A stretch of DNA of 64,000 nucleotides, taken from positions 2,524,001 to 2,588,000 of the forward strand of contig NZ_CP064689.1 of NCBI RefSeq assembly GCF_023100945.1, read 5' to 3'. Source of the DNA: Bradyrhizobium sp. 200. GTDB lineage: Bacteria; Pseudomonadota; Alphaproteobacteria; Rhizobiales; Xanthobacteraceae. A program made the translations under genes and the position numbers. Each line of letters opens with the position of its first letter. Position 1 is the first letter of the stretch. The notes beneath the pieces were generated by a model that was given only the letters and a program-made list of their open reading frames with translations, was not told the DNA's origin and made no database searches. This document shows positions 8,365 through 18,535 of the stretch, piece by piece.

Positions 8365-9558
8365 ATGCGCGCGTCTTACCTGTTCACCAGCGAGTCGGTC
8401 TCGGAGGGTCATCCCGATAAGGTCTGCGACCGAATTTCCGACGAGATCGTCGACCTGTTCTACCGGGAAGGGCCGAAGGCGGGCATCGATCCGTGGGCGA
8501 TCCGCGCGGCCTGCGAAACGCTTGCGACCACAAACAAGGTCGTGATCGCCGGTGAGACTCGTGGTCCGGAGTCGGTCACCAACGAGCAGATCGAAAGCGT
8601 GGTGCGCGAGGCCATCAAGGACATTGGCTACGAGCAGGATGGCTTCCACTGGAAGACCGCCGACATCGAAATTCTGCTGCATCCGCAGTCCGCTGACATC
8701 GCGCAGGGCGTCGACGCCAAGCAGCCCAGCAATCAGGAAGAGGGCGCAGGCGACCAGGGCATCATGTTCGGTTACGCCACCAACGAGACGCCCGATCTGA
8801 TGCCGGCGCCGATTTTCTACGCCCACAAGATCCTGCGTTTGATTTCCGAAGCACGCCACTCCGGCCGCGAGAAGGTGCTGGGTCCGGACTCCAAGAGCCA
8901 GGTCACCGTGCAGTACGAGAACGGCAAGCCGGTCGGCGTCCGCGAGATCGTGGTCTCGCATCAGCATCTGGTCGAGGACCTGACCTCCAATCAGATTCGC
9001 GACATCGTCGAGCCCTATGTCCGCGAGGCGCTGCCGAAGGACTGGATCAACGGCAAGACCATCTGGCACATCAATCCGACCGGCAAGTTCTACATCGGTG
9101 GTCCCGACGGCGACGCCGGCCTGACCGGTCGCAAGATCATCGTCGACACCTATGGTGGCGCAGCCCCGCATGGCGGCGGTGCGTTCTCCGGCAAGGACCC
9201 GACCAAGGTCGACCGTTCCGCGGCCTATGCCGCTCGTTATGTCGCCAAGAACATCGTCGCGGCCGGTCTCGCCGACCGCTGCACGCTGCAGCTTGCTTAC
9301 GCGATCGGCGTGGCGCGGCCGCTGTCGATCTATATCGACACCCACGGTACCGGGAAGGTGTCGGAAGACGAACTCGAGAAGGCCGCCGCGCGGGCGATGG
9401 ATTTGACGCCGCGCGGCATCCGCAGCCATCTCGACCTCAACCGGCCGATCTACGCGCGCACCTCGGCCTACGGCCATTTCGGCCGCACGCCCGACAATGA
9501 AGGCGGCTTCTCCTGGGAGAAGACCGATCTGGTCGAACCGCTCAAGCGTGCGGTCTGA
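8365..9558 (+). CDS. metK: S-adenosylmethionine synthetase
   Basis: A 397-residue cytoplasmic enzyme that makes SAM from methionine and ATP. It opens with [18 protein letters not shown], the methionine/ATP-binding start of MetK, and carries the hexapeptide region [12 protein letters not shown] and the P-loop-like [16 protein letters not shown]. The ATG at 8365 has a GAGGGG ribosome site at 8351-8356; the TTG at 8362 is a less likely start. It is followed by a strong hairpin and then ahcY, so synthesis and recycling of SAM are neighbours. No SAM riboswitch could be recognised in the 60 nt upstream. Confidence 0.97.
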   Translation: MRASYLFTSESVSEGHPDKVCDRISDEIVDLFYREGPKAGIDPWAIRAACETLATTNKVVIAGETRGPESVTNEQIESVVREAIKDIGYEQDGFHWKTADIEILLHPQSADIAQGVDAKQPSNQEEGAGDQGIMFGYATNETPDLMPAPIFYAHKILRLISEARHSGREKVLGPDSKSQVTVQYENGKPVGVREIVVSHQHLVEDLTSNQIRDIVEPYVREALPKDWINGKTIWHINPTGKFYIGGPDGDAGLTGRKIIVDTYGGAAPHGGGAFSGKDPTKVDRSAAYAARYVAKNIVAAGLADRCTLQLAYAIGVARPLSIYIDTHGTGKVSEDELEKAAARAMDLTPRGIRSHLDLNRPIYARTSAYGHFGRTPDNEGGFSWEKTDLVEPLKRAV

Positions 9559-9577
9559 CTTTCTCCGTAATCGTCTC

Positions 9578-9619
9578 GCGTATTCCGGAAAGCTGAATGC
9601 TTTTCGGAATACGCTTTTT
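9578..9619 (+). terminator. Rho-independent terminator/attenuator between metK and ahcY
   Basis: The arms GCGTATTCCG (9578-9587) and CGGAATACGC (9605-9614) are perfectly complementary and followed by TTTTT. It lies in the 75-nt gap, leaving only about 15 nt before the ahcY start. Either ahcY depends on read-through or its promoter overlaps this hairpin. Confidence 0.85.
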
Positions 9620-9633
9620 AAGGGATCAACCGC

Positions 9634-11064
<1,431 letters not shown>

Positions 11065-11118
11065 TTTCAGGCAGTCTGCGCTGCAGACGCCGCCCCGAAG
11101 TAACACCAGCACTTCAGA

Positions 11119-11145
11119 AGCCCCGGACCGATCCGGGGCTTTTTG
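11119..11145 (+). terminator. Rho-independent terminator of ahcY
   Basis: A 9-bp stem AGCCCCGGA / TCCGGGGCT with a CCGA loop and a run of five T (11140-11144), 55 nt after the ahcY stop. Confidence 0.9.
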
Positions 11146-11274
11146 CTGGTCGGCCGCGCAGCCCGCGAGCTTCCGTGCTAAATTTCGATACAGCCTGTAT
11201 CGTCGCGGCAACCTGACAATGCGAGTTGCAATTTCTCGCCTCTGCCCATTAGATCGGGCAGCAGGGAGATCATC

Positions 11275-12741
11275 ATGACCGATACGGCAAAGCATTTCGA
11301 CGTCCTCATCGTCGGCGCCGGCCTGTCCGGTATCGGTGCGGGCTATCACCTGCAGGAGAAATGCCCCGGCAAGAGCTACGTGATCCTCGAGGGCCGCGAC
11401 TGCATCGGCGGCACCTGGGACCTGTTTCGCTATCCCGGCATCCGTTCCGACAGCGACATGTACACGCTCGGCTATTCGTTCAAGCCGTGGATCGAGCCGA
11501 AGGCGATCGCCGACGGGCCGCGGATCTTGAACTACGTCCGTGAGACGGCTGTCGACAACGGCATCGACAAGAAGATCCGCTTCAACCATCGCGTCAAACG
11601 CGCATCGTGGTCGTCGCCGGATTCGCGCTGGACTGTGGAGGCCGAGCGCACGGTGGGCGAGGGCGCAATCGAGGTCGTCAGCTTCATCTGCAACTTCCTG
11701 TTCATGTGCTCGGGCTATTACAAATATGAGGAAGGCTACACGCCGGAATTTTCTGGCACGGCCGACTTCGCCGGCCAGATCGTGCACCCGCAGAAATGGC
11801 CCGAGGACCTCGACTATTCGGGAAAACGCGTGGTGGTGATCGGGTCGGGCGCAACCGCCGTGACGCTGGTGCCGGAGATGGCGAAGACCGCCGCGCACGT
11901 CACCATGCTGCAGCGCTCGCCGACCTATGTGGTGGCGCGGCCGGCGGAAGATGCGCTCGCCAACAAGCTGCGCAAGAATCTCTCCGCCAAGCTCGCCTAT
12001 CACATGATCCGCTGGCGCAACGTGCTGTTCGGCATGTATTTCTTCCAGCTCTGCCGCCGCAAGCCCGATCGCGCCAAGCAGTTGATCCTGGGTGGCGTCA
12101 AGATGGCGCTCGGGCCGGAATACGACGTGGCCAAGCATTTCACGCCGCGCTACAACCCGTGGGAGCAGCGGCTCTGCCTGGTCCCCGATGGCGACCTGTT
12201 CAAGTCGATCCGGGACAAGCGGGCCTCCGTCGTCACCAATGCGATCGACACCTTCACCAGGGGCGGCATCAAGCTGAAGGACGGCAGCGAGCTCGAAGCC
12301 GACATCATCGTCACCGCGACGGGGCTGAACCTGCAGGTGCTCGGCGGCCTCGAGGTCAGCGTCGACGGCCGCACGGTCGATTTCGCGCGAACGCTGAACT
12401 ACAAGGGCATGATGTATTCGGACATTCCGAACATGGCCTCGGCGTTCGGCTACACCAACGCGTCCTGGACGCTGAAATGCGATCTGACCTGCGAATATGT
12501 CTGCCGGCTGATCAACTACATGGACCGCAACGGCTACAAGCAGTGCATGCCGCATAATGTCGATCCTGACGTCACGGAACTGCCGTCGCTGGATTTCTCC
12601 TCCGGCTATGTGCAGCGCTCGATCGCCAAACTGCCCAAGCAGGGCTCGAAGCGGCCGTGGCGGCTGTATCAGAACTACGCGCTGGACATCGTCACGCTCC
12701 GCTATGGCAAGGTCGACGACGGGGTGATGCAGTATTCGTGA
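11275..12741 (+). CDS. Flavin-containing (Baeyer-Villiger type) monooxygenase
   Basis: A 488-residue FAD/NADPH enzyme. The FAD-binding motif VLIVGAGLSGIGAG is at the N-terminus, followed by GGTWDLFRYPGIRSDSDM. The NADPH-binding GSGATAVTL lies near residue 190 and VTATGLN near residue 345. This layout is shared by cyclohexanone/phenylacetone-type monooxygenases, which insert oxygen into ketones or oxidise S/N centres; the substrate cannot be deduced. It is preceded by a GCAGGGAG ribosome site and has its own intergenic region after the ahcY terminator, so it is likely monocistronic. Confidence 0.9.
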   Translation: MTDTAKHFDVLIVGAGLSGIGAGYHLQEKCPGKSYVILEGRDCIGGTWDLFRYPGIRSDSDMYTLGYSFKPWIEPKAIADGPRILNYVRETAVDNGIDKKIRFNHRVKRASWSSPDSRWTVEAERTVGEGAIEVVSFICNFLFMCSGYYKYEEGYTPEFSGTADFAGQIVHPQKWPEDLDYSGKRVVVIGSGATAVTLVPEMAKTAAHVTMLQRSPTYVVARPAEDALANKLRKNLSAKLAYHMIRWRNVLFGMYFFQLCRRKPDRAKQLILGGVKMALGPEYDVAKHFTPRYNPWEQRLCLVPDGDLFKSIRDKRASVVTNAIDTFTRGGIKLKDGSELEADIIVTATGLNLQVLGGLEVSVDGRTVDFARTLNYKGMMYSDIPNMASAFGYTNASWTLKCDLTCEYVCRLINYMDRNGYKQCMPHNVDPDVTELPSLDFSSGYVQRSIAKLPKQGSKRPWRLYQNYALDIVTLRYGKVDDGVMQYS

Positions 12742-12832
12742 GCGGTTCCACCGCGCGAGGTGCGTCCTGACGCCCCATGCGCTATTTCGCGTATACGTAG
12801 TTGCCGGCGAATCGTTCAACATGTCCTGACGG

Positions 12833-12847
12833 TTAACGCCGGATTAA
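12833..12847. promoter_or_regulatory. Putative CtrA-binding site (TTAA-N7-TTAA)
   Basis: TTAACGCCGGATTAA matches the consensus half-site spacing of the alphaproteobacterial cell-cycle regulator CtrA. It is embedded in the wider imperfect palindrome CGGTTAACGCCGGATTAACCG (12830-12850, 21 nt read as two arms). It lies about 55 nt before the start of the small gene at 12902, a good promoter position. Confidence 0.55.
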
Positions 12848-12901
12848 CCGGCGTCCCTATACGCTGCGTGGCTTGTGGCCCCTGACAGCACGAGGAAGCC
12901 C

Positions 12902-13054
12902 ATGGACGCCCAGCGAATTGCCGTCGATGCCATCGTGGCGCTGACCGATTGCGACCGCGAGGCCGCCGCCGCCTTCATCCGCAAGTTCTATCTGGCCGGC
13001 GTCCGCGACCCGAAGCGGCTGACCTTCAAGGGCCTGCAGGCGCTGCGGAGCTGA
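12902..13054 (+). CDS. Small conserved-looking protein, 50 residues
   Basis: An ATG at 12902 with a GAGGA ribosome site at 12892-12896 opens a 50-residue frame ending in TGA at 13052-13054. The protein starts MDAQRIAVDAIVALTD and ends LTFKGLQALRS. It looks like a compact helical domain with no signal peptide. Codon use is normal for the genome, with G/C in third positions. I do not recognise a function. The clear ribosome site and the CtrA-type box upstream support expression; cell-cycle control would be an inference. Confidence 0.65.
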   Translation: MDAQRIAVDAIVALTDCDREAAAAFIRKFYLAGVRDPKRLTFKGLQALRS

Positions 13055-13123
13055 AGCTGGGGCCTCTTCAGTTTTCCGATTCAATTTAGCGAACCTGTTC
13101 AGTTGTGGGCATGGATGTCTCAA

Positions 13124-13201
13124 CGTCATTGCGAGCGCAGCGAAGCAATCCATAGCGCCGCAAGCGGAAAGGTGGATTGCTTCGCTGCGCTCGCAATGAC
13201 G
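13124..13201. repeat. Palindromic repeat, CGTCATTGCGAGC family
   Basis: CGTCATTGCGAGCGCAGCGA and its reverse complement at the other end form a long stem around a short central loop. The same family recurs at 52758-52843. It is next to the longer repeat at 13257-13702, and the two form one composite unit. Confidence 0.85.
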
Positions 13202-13256
13202 GTGGATACAGTTTCGCGATCTCGCAGCGCATTGCGCCCGAGGTTTGATCTTCGTT

Positions 13257-13702
13257 GCCCTCTTCGAAATCAGAGGGCGCAGGGAAGACCGGGTGCTGGC
13301 TGCACCCGCGGTCTCGCGTGCGATTTGCGCAAACAAAACTGCACACGAGCATACAGGGCAGCGGGAGCATTCCGGCCTTCCCTGCGCAATGGCTTTACGG
13401 CTTACTTCGTGCTCTTCCCGGTGAACGGCTTTCTTGCCACCGTCGCTCCTGAGAAGCTTGCTTCTCAAAGAACTTGGCGCCAGCACCGCGGCGTCAGAAC
13501 CACACGACTTCGCCGTACGCATCCGGCGCGTACGTCTAGCGCCATCCGCGTCCATCGCATCTCACTGCGCGTTCGTGACGATCGCGAGCGCCCCTCATCC
13601 GCGGTGAGACGGACGGAGTTATGCCGGTGATTTGCGTGAGAACGAAAGCGGAATATTTTTGCGGAAAGGGCTGGACAGGTTTTGGCTGATTTGCCCGTCG
13701 TG
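13257..13702 (+). repeat. Dispersed non-coding repeat, copy 1
   Basis: About 445 nt that reappears, diverged and inverted, at 52111-52688. Shared landmarks include the start at the GCCCTC/GAGGGC stem, GGTCTCG followed by a CACACGAGCAT stretch, CGCAATGGCTTTACGGCTTA, a CACACG block near 13500 and TTCGTGACGAT. It gives open frames on both strands, but these look like spurious coding since the two copies do not share a frame. It fills most of the gene-free 13055-13791 gap; the remainder (13703-13791) shows nothing recognisable. Confidence 0.85.
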
Positions 13703-13791
13703 TTGATTTGTCGCAGGCGCTGCATGAAGCTTACGCTTGTGCGCAAGGCAAATCAGATCGCCGGGTGGCCTAGGGTAACTACGGGGCGTGG

Positions 13792-15747
13792 CTAGATCAT
13801 CACATCGTCGAGCCTGTTTAGCCACCGCGTTCGCCGGGTCGACTCAAGCCCGCCATGTGCATCGAAACGGCGGATGGCCGAGAAATCGAGGCCGGTCTCA
13901 TCCTCTATCGTACGCACCGTGGTCTGTATTTTTCGGCTTCGCAGGTCGTCCGGCCGATAGGGACGCAGCCCCGAAAATACCTTCGCTTCATACAAAGCCT
14001 TCACGTACTGAGTTTGTCCCAAAATGAAGGCGGCGACCGCGATGGTGCCGGGCTTCTTCTCAAGAACCGCGATCTTCCAGTAGCTGAGTGGTATCCTCCA
14101 AGGCCCGTCTTCTCGATCTTTCCCATACCAGGGATCATCGTCTCGAAAGATCGGTCCTTGAAAGACACTCATCTTTTTTTCGGAGGCTTGCGCCTTGTCG
14201 AGGAGGTAATCCTCCAGGTTACCCCAGTCGACATCATTGTACTTTTGGAACTGGGGCGCGGCATTGGAGTAGTGGAATGTATCTTGGTCACCTTGCTTTG
14301 CTATACCTACGGACGTGCCCCAGCTTGGATCAAACCGACGAACAAGGTGACCCCGGCTGAATTGAATCTTATCGCTGCCACGGTCTTTTTCGTAAAAGTT
14401 TCCGGCGGGCTGATACTTGGCATCCATGCGAGCGTCGACCCGCCAAACCGTTTGCCGCGCGCCAGGGTGCTGCAACTGGGCGCCGTTGATGTTCACGGCC
14501 GTGACCAGCGCAAATTTTCGCTTGGCATGAATCACCACCGAATAGCGATGATAGGCGAGTTCATGGCCTGATCCCTTCAACAGGGGAGCAAGCAAGCCCT
14601 GGGATTTAGCTTCTGCGTAGATATGGCTGAGCGGGATCCGCTCGGATAAGAAACTATCATCGTAACCAATTGCGGCGCCTTTTTTCCATCGCGTTGTGGG
14701 GTAGGGCTTTGCATCCTTCTCGTAGAAGTCCTCTACCAGCGCTCCTCCACCGTTCTCAACCCTCTGGAATCCAAGGCCAGCCTCGAGGCGCTCGAGTACG
14801 CTTGCGGCTTGAGGATTGGTAAATCGCTGCGTCTCGAGTGAATCGTAGATTGAGCTGATGCGAACACCCTCGTTCGCAAGCCATTCGGTTGGGCCGGCTG
14901 CGTTCTTTTTACGTGGCATCGGCACGGCCTTGTGGTGCAGGGCAACGACCTGCCACTGGTCATTGAGGACGGGGGAGCCCGAAGAGCCTGGCTCGGTGTC
15001 GGTCAGGTAGTAGACAAAGTGCTCGGAGGCAGTGGCAGGCACCGTTCCCTTTGGCAAAGTGACGATCATGTTGGAACGGATCGATATCTGTTTCGGGCCG
15101 CCGTTGGGATGCTGAATTATGGTAACCCATTCCTTGTCTATCGCTTTTCCTGAAGGAGGCAGCAGGGGCAGCCAACCAAAACGTTCGATGGGTGTGCCGC
15201 CGTCGGAAAGTGGTGATACAGCCACGAACGACACGTCGAGTTCGGGGCTTGTGAAGAACACTTCGTGGGGTCGCAGATTGAACTGAACAGGACGTTGCAG
15301 CACGCCATCGACATCATGTTCGAAACAAAACTCTGCTTCGGCTTGGCTTGCGTCATCGGGCGTACCAAGCACATGGTGATTGGTCATGAGAAGGCGCGGC
15401 GCCACTAAAAATGCTGTGCCATACCACTCCCCACCGTCGGCTGGAGCTCGAATGCGACACACAGCGGCGGCCGCCCGCCGACCTCGATCGAGATAATTGA
15501 TCGAAGTGAGGTCGCTTTCGCCAATAATACGTTCAAAGCCGGTCGGGTCATTGTCCCGGGATTCAACCAGATCCCTGCGCACTGCGACGCGCGCTTCATC
15601 GTCAGTTGGACGAAGGCGCTTTCCAGAAGTACGCGCGGACGCGACTTTGCGCGAGACCACCATTAGCGCCTTGACAAGCGCTTCGTTCGTGGTCGCAACC
15701 ACGTCCGGCCGTCCATCATTCTTTGCGGAGGTTGATTGCAATGCCAT
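13792..15747 (-). CDS. Trypsin-like protease fused to DNA/RNA non-specific endonuclease
   Basis: A 651-residue two-enzyme fusion. Residues 85-290 are a trypsin/V8-like serine protease with H125 in LLMTNHHVLG, D171 in LDVSFVAV and S256 in EPGSSGSPV. Residues 375-600 are a NUC1/endonuclease G-type nuclease with H467 in SRGHLVRR (Ser replaces the usual Asp of DRGH) and the metal-site region SNAAPQFQKYNDVDWGNLE, N504 being the likely ligand. No signal peptide or membrane helix is seen. The start is fixed by AAGGAG 5 nt upstream of ATG 15747; a longer frame begins at 15819. GC is visibly lower than its neighbours and a repeat patch lies downstream, both signs of transfer. Fusions of this kind are plausible defence or cell-suicide effectors, but no function is proven. 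Confidence 0.85.
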   Translation of the reverse strand: MALQSTSAKNDGRPDVVATTNEALVKALMVVSRKVASARTSGKRLRPTDDEARVAVRRDLVESRDNDPTGFERIIGESDLTSINYLDRGRRAAAAVCRIRAPADGGEWYGTAFLVAPRLLMTNHHVLGTPDDASQAEAEFCFEHDVDGVLQRPVQFNLRPHEVFFTSPELDVSFVAVSPLSDGGTPIERFGWLPLLPPSGKAIDKEWVTIIQHPNGGPKQISIRSNMIVTLPKGTVPATASEHFVYYLTDTEPGSSGSPVLNDQWQVVALHHKAVPMPRKKNAAGPTEWLANEGVRISSIYDSLETQRFTNPQAASVLERLEAGLGFQRVENGGGALVEDFYEKDAKPYPTTRWKKGAAIGYDDSFLSERIPLSHIYAEAKSQGLLAPLLKGSGHELAYHRYSVVIHAKRKFALVTAVNINGAQLQHPGARQTVWRVDARMDAKYQPAGNFYEKDRGSDKIQFSRGHLVRRFDPSWGTSVGIAKQGDQDTFHYSNAAPQFQKYNDVDWGNLEDYLLDKAQASEKKMSVFQGPIFRDDDPWYGKDREDGPWRIPLSYWKIAVLEKKPGTIAVAAFILGQTQYVKALYEAKVFSGLRPYRPDDLRSRKIQTTVRTIEDETGLDFSAIRRFDAHGGLESTRRTRWLNRLDDVMI

Positions 15748-15881
15748 TGGGACTCCTTCAAAACTGGAGATCGTCAGTCCATCACGGGCCGACGCAATAG
15801 CTCTTTTTGAAATGCACAATCCAACAGAAACCAGGAGAATAGCGAATAGATTGGCAATTGCAATCCCCGCGTGTTGAGGCT

Positions 15882-15937
15882 GCTCTGTCGGTTAGCGCTG
15901 AAAGCCGGGCCGCAAAGCGGCCCGGCTTTGACAGAGC
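15882..15937. terminator. Nested palindrome, possible bidirectional hairpin
   Basis: The inner arms AAAGCCGGGCCGC / GCGGCCCGGCTTT (15901-15929) are perfect around a 3-nt loop. The outer arms GCTCTGTC / GACAGAGC (15882-15889, 15930-15937) extend it. It lies between the ABC exporter stop and the protease-nuclease start, so it probably separates the two transcripts. Confidence 0.65.
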
Positions 15938-15985
15938 GCACCGTGGCTCAGCGAAAGCGCAGCCTTCGTGCGACTGAGGCTTCGG

Positions 15986-17752
15986 TCACAACGAAGCCCC
16001 TTCCAGGGAACGTGCATAGTCGGACCACAGCGAGGCGTACTCCGGCACGGTCTTGACGAGCTGCTCGTGCGGGCCGTCGCCGACGAGACGGCCAGCCTCA
16101 AGCACCAGGATGCGATCGGCGCTGCGCGTCGCGGCGAGATGGTGCGAGACGAGGATCAGCAGACGGTCTCGCCCCCAGACGGCAAGCCGTTTCTCCAGCG
16201 CCACTGCCGCTTCGGCATCGAGGAACGCCGTCGGCTCATCGAACAGCGCAAGCTTCGGATTGCGCACGACGGCCCTGGCGATGGACAGGCGCTGACGCTG
16301 CCCGCCGGACAGCGAGCGACCGCCCTCGCTCAGTTCGGCCTCAGTGCCATCAGGCAAGGCCTCGACAAAACCCAGCGCATCCGAGAAACCCAGGGCCTCA
16401 CGCAACGCGGCATCGTCGGCATCCGGGCCGGGCGCAAGATTCTCCCGCACCGTCCCTGAAAACAGCGCCGTGTCCTGATCGACCACGCCGATCCTGCCGC
16501 GCAGCCAGCGCGGGTCATAATGCCTGAGGTCGTGACCGAACACGTCAACCCGGCCGGAGTAATCGCCGAGCAATCCGAGCAGGATCCGGATCAGGGTCGA
16601 CTTGCCCGAACCGTTGCGGCCGACAAGCGCGACGACGCCGTGCGACGGCAACGCAACGCTGACATCGTGCAGCGCCGGCCGGTTCGCTCCGGGATAAGTC
16701 AGCGACACATTCGACAGCACGATGCCTCCGGCCGCAAATGCACGGACGGGAGGCGTGATGGTCGCCTGCTCCCGCGGCTCGGAGACGAACTGGGCGATCC
16801 GGCCGACAGCCACGTCCGCCTCCTGATAGGTCCTGTAGACATCTCCGGCAGCGAGGATCGGTCCGGTGATCCGGCCGGCGAGCAACTGCAGCGCCAGCAG
16901 TTCGCCGACGGTGAGATTTCCCTGAAACATGCGCCAGCAGCCGAGCCCGACCACTAGCAAGGTGAGGCCGCGCGAGACGACCTGCGACCTGAGGATGAAA
17001 GCGCGGTTGATATCCATCAGATGACAGAGCTTGTCGAGCATCGCGCCGGTGATGCGGTCCCATCGGCGCATACGGCCGCCTTCGAGCGCCAGCGCCTTGA
17101 TGGTCGAAATGCCGTTGACGCTCTCGGACAGAACATTCTGCCGCGCGCCGATGCTGGCGTAATAGTCATCCACGACAAGCCGGAGCGCGCCCAGATGCTC
17201 GCGCGTGAGCATGGCCAGCAGCGGGGTGACCACCAGCAAGGTCAGCCCGACGACGAGGTCGTAATAGAACATCAGGCCCAGCGCGACGATGGCGCCGCCG
17301 GTATCGAAGACGACATGCGGCAGATGATAAAGGACGAAATCGCGGACCTTTGTTGCCTGCTGAAAATGATTGAGCACGTCGCCGGAGCGGAAATCCGCGC
17401 CGTCGATGCGCGCGCGCATGAGATGCGCGAACACCTTGCGCGACACGCGCCGGTCGATGAAGGCGACAAGCCGGATCACCAGCTTCTGACGCCAGGACGC
17501 AACCGCCGCCTCAAGCCCGACGGCGGCGACCGCGGTCAGCGCGAGGCCCGCGAGCGCCCAGTCCGCCCGTCCCGCCACGATCGCATCAACCGCCTTCTGC
17601 GTACTGACGGGAAAGACGAGACCCGCGACGTACACTGCGCCCGTCATCGCAAGGATCGACGCGACCTGCTCGCGGCGCAGCAGCAGCATGTGCCCGATCC
17701 AGCGCCAGCCAAAAGACGACGGCTGGCCTGCCGGTTGAAGCCGATCGTGCAT
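15986..17752 (-). CDS. ABC exporter, type I secretion-like (fused membrane and ATPase domains)
   Basis: About 588 residues. The membrane domain occupies residues 25-300 and includes FPVSTQKAVDAIV, in the style of HlyB/LapB-type exporters but without an N-terminal C39 peptidase-like domain. The ATPase domain follows: Walker A LVGRNGSGKST, signature LSGGQRQRLSIARA, Walker B LALFDEPTAFLD and the switch His in ILVSHHLA. No HlyD-like adaptor or RTX substrate is adjacent. The start at 17752 removes a 39-residue extension of doubtful coding value; the exact start is uncertain. It lies upstream of the protease-nuclease gene on the same strand, separated by 238 nt and a palindrome. Confidence 0.82.
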   Translation of the reverse strand: MHDRLQPAGQPSSFGWRWIGHMLLLRREQVASILAMTGAVYVAGLVFPVSTQKAVDAIVAGRADWALAGLALTAVAAVGLEAAVASWRQKLVIRLVAFIDRRVSRKVFAHLMRARIDGADFRSGDVLNHFQQATKVRDFVLYHLPHVVFDTGGAIVALGLMFYYDLVVGLTLLVVTPLLAMLTREHLGALRLVVDDYYASIGARQNVLSESVNGISTIKALALEGGRMRRWDRITGAMLDKLCHLMDINRAFILRSQVVSRGLTLLVVGLGCWRMFQGNLTVGELLALQLLAGRITGPILAAGDVYRTYQEADVAVGRIAQFVSEPREQATITPPVRAFAAGGIVLSNVSLTYPGANRPALHDVSVALPSHGVVALVGRNGSGKSTLIRILLGLLGDYSGRVDVFGHDLRHYDPRWLRGRIGVVDQDTALFSGTVRENLAPGPDADDAALREALGFSDALGFVEALPDGTEAELSEGGRSLSGGQRQRLSIARAVVRNPKLALFDEPTAFLDAEAAVALEKRLAVWGRDRLLILVSHHLAATRSADRILVLEAGRLVGDGPHEQLVKTVPEYASLWSDYARSLEGASL

Positions 17753-18015
17753 GGATGAAGACCCCAGGGAAAAGCCGAGCCAGAAACAGCTTCGCTCCGG
17801 CAACATTATGGCCGATGCCGGCATTGGGCATTTGTCAGATATCGCGTGATGTCGGCAAGTAGCCCGCATGAGCCACCGGGTCGCGCGAAGGCGCGCCCGA
17901 CGACGAGCGCAATTGCACTCGCGAAGTGATGACAGGCTCCGCGATATGCGGGACCAAGACCAACCCAGAGCGTCCCGGATGCTGGCGGGCGCAATAGGCG
18001 CGCGCCTGTGAAATC

Positions 18016-18041
18016 GGCGGGTTACGCTTCGCTAACCCGCC
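18016..18041. terminator. Hairpin downstream of the EthD gene
   Basis: GGCGGGTTA / TAACCCGCC stem around CGCTTCGC, 27 nt past the EthD gene stop. It has no T-run. The rest of the 17753-18067 gap shows no gene; the 120 nt next to the exporter must hold its promoter. Confidence 0.55.
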
Positions 18042-18067
18042 TACGTATCGAGTCGGGAACTCCGCGA

Positions 18068-18382
18068 TCAGCCGACGACGACCTCACTGATCTGAATGAC
18101 CGGAGACTGGTCGGTGTAGTTCGGGATGTCGGCCATGATCTCCTTGGCGTGAGGCCCGAAGCCGGCCTGGAACGCTTCGACCGAGTCGCAGAAGATATGA
18201 CACATTCCGACATAGGTGGCGGGAGCGCCGGGTGCGCCGCCGGCCATGCCCTTGTCGACCGTGTAGGACTTGCACGCATCGCCCATCCGCGCTTTCACGA
18301 GCGGCATATGCTTGTCGCGGTAGTAGTCATGATCGAAGCGCCCGCCGGGTGTGTTGGGATACATTACGCTTACCTTGATCAT
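18068..18382 (-). CDS. EthD-family protein
   Basis: A 104-residue ferredoxin-like (dimeric alpha-beta barrel) protein. It starts MIKVSVMYPN and carries FDHDYYRDKHMPLV, the diagnostic EthD motif, with the conserved HMPL His. EthD was named from the ETBE degradation locus of Rhodococcus; most homologues have unknown roles or act as small monooxygenase- or isomerase-like folds. It lies downstream of the SDR gene on the same strand, 153 nt away, so it may share its transcript. Confidence 0.88.
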   Translation of the reverse strand: MIKVSVMYPNTPGGRFDHDYYRDKHMPLVKARMGDACKSYTVDKGMAGGAPGAPATYVGMCHIFCDSVEAFQAGFGPHAKEIMADIPNYTDQSPVIQISEVVVG

Positions 18383-18535
18383 GGACGTGCCCTCCGATCT
18401 GACGTTCGCCGTTAATCTCCGGCAATAGGCGAAATCTGTGTCAGTTTTGCGGATCTTGCAACCGGGAGGTGGCGCGCCTTCGCCTCAGCCCGCCGCCGCG
18501 GGCGCGGCGGCGACGCTCACTCGTGGAACGGATGA

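Noticed and set aside
13086..13630. Short open frames on both strands within the repeat patch
   Set aside because: They arise from the composite repeat; the sequence of copy 2 at 52 kb does not preserve the frames, so they are not genes.
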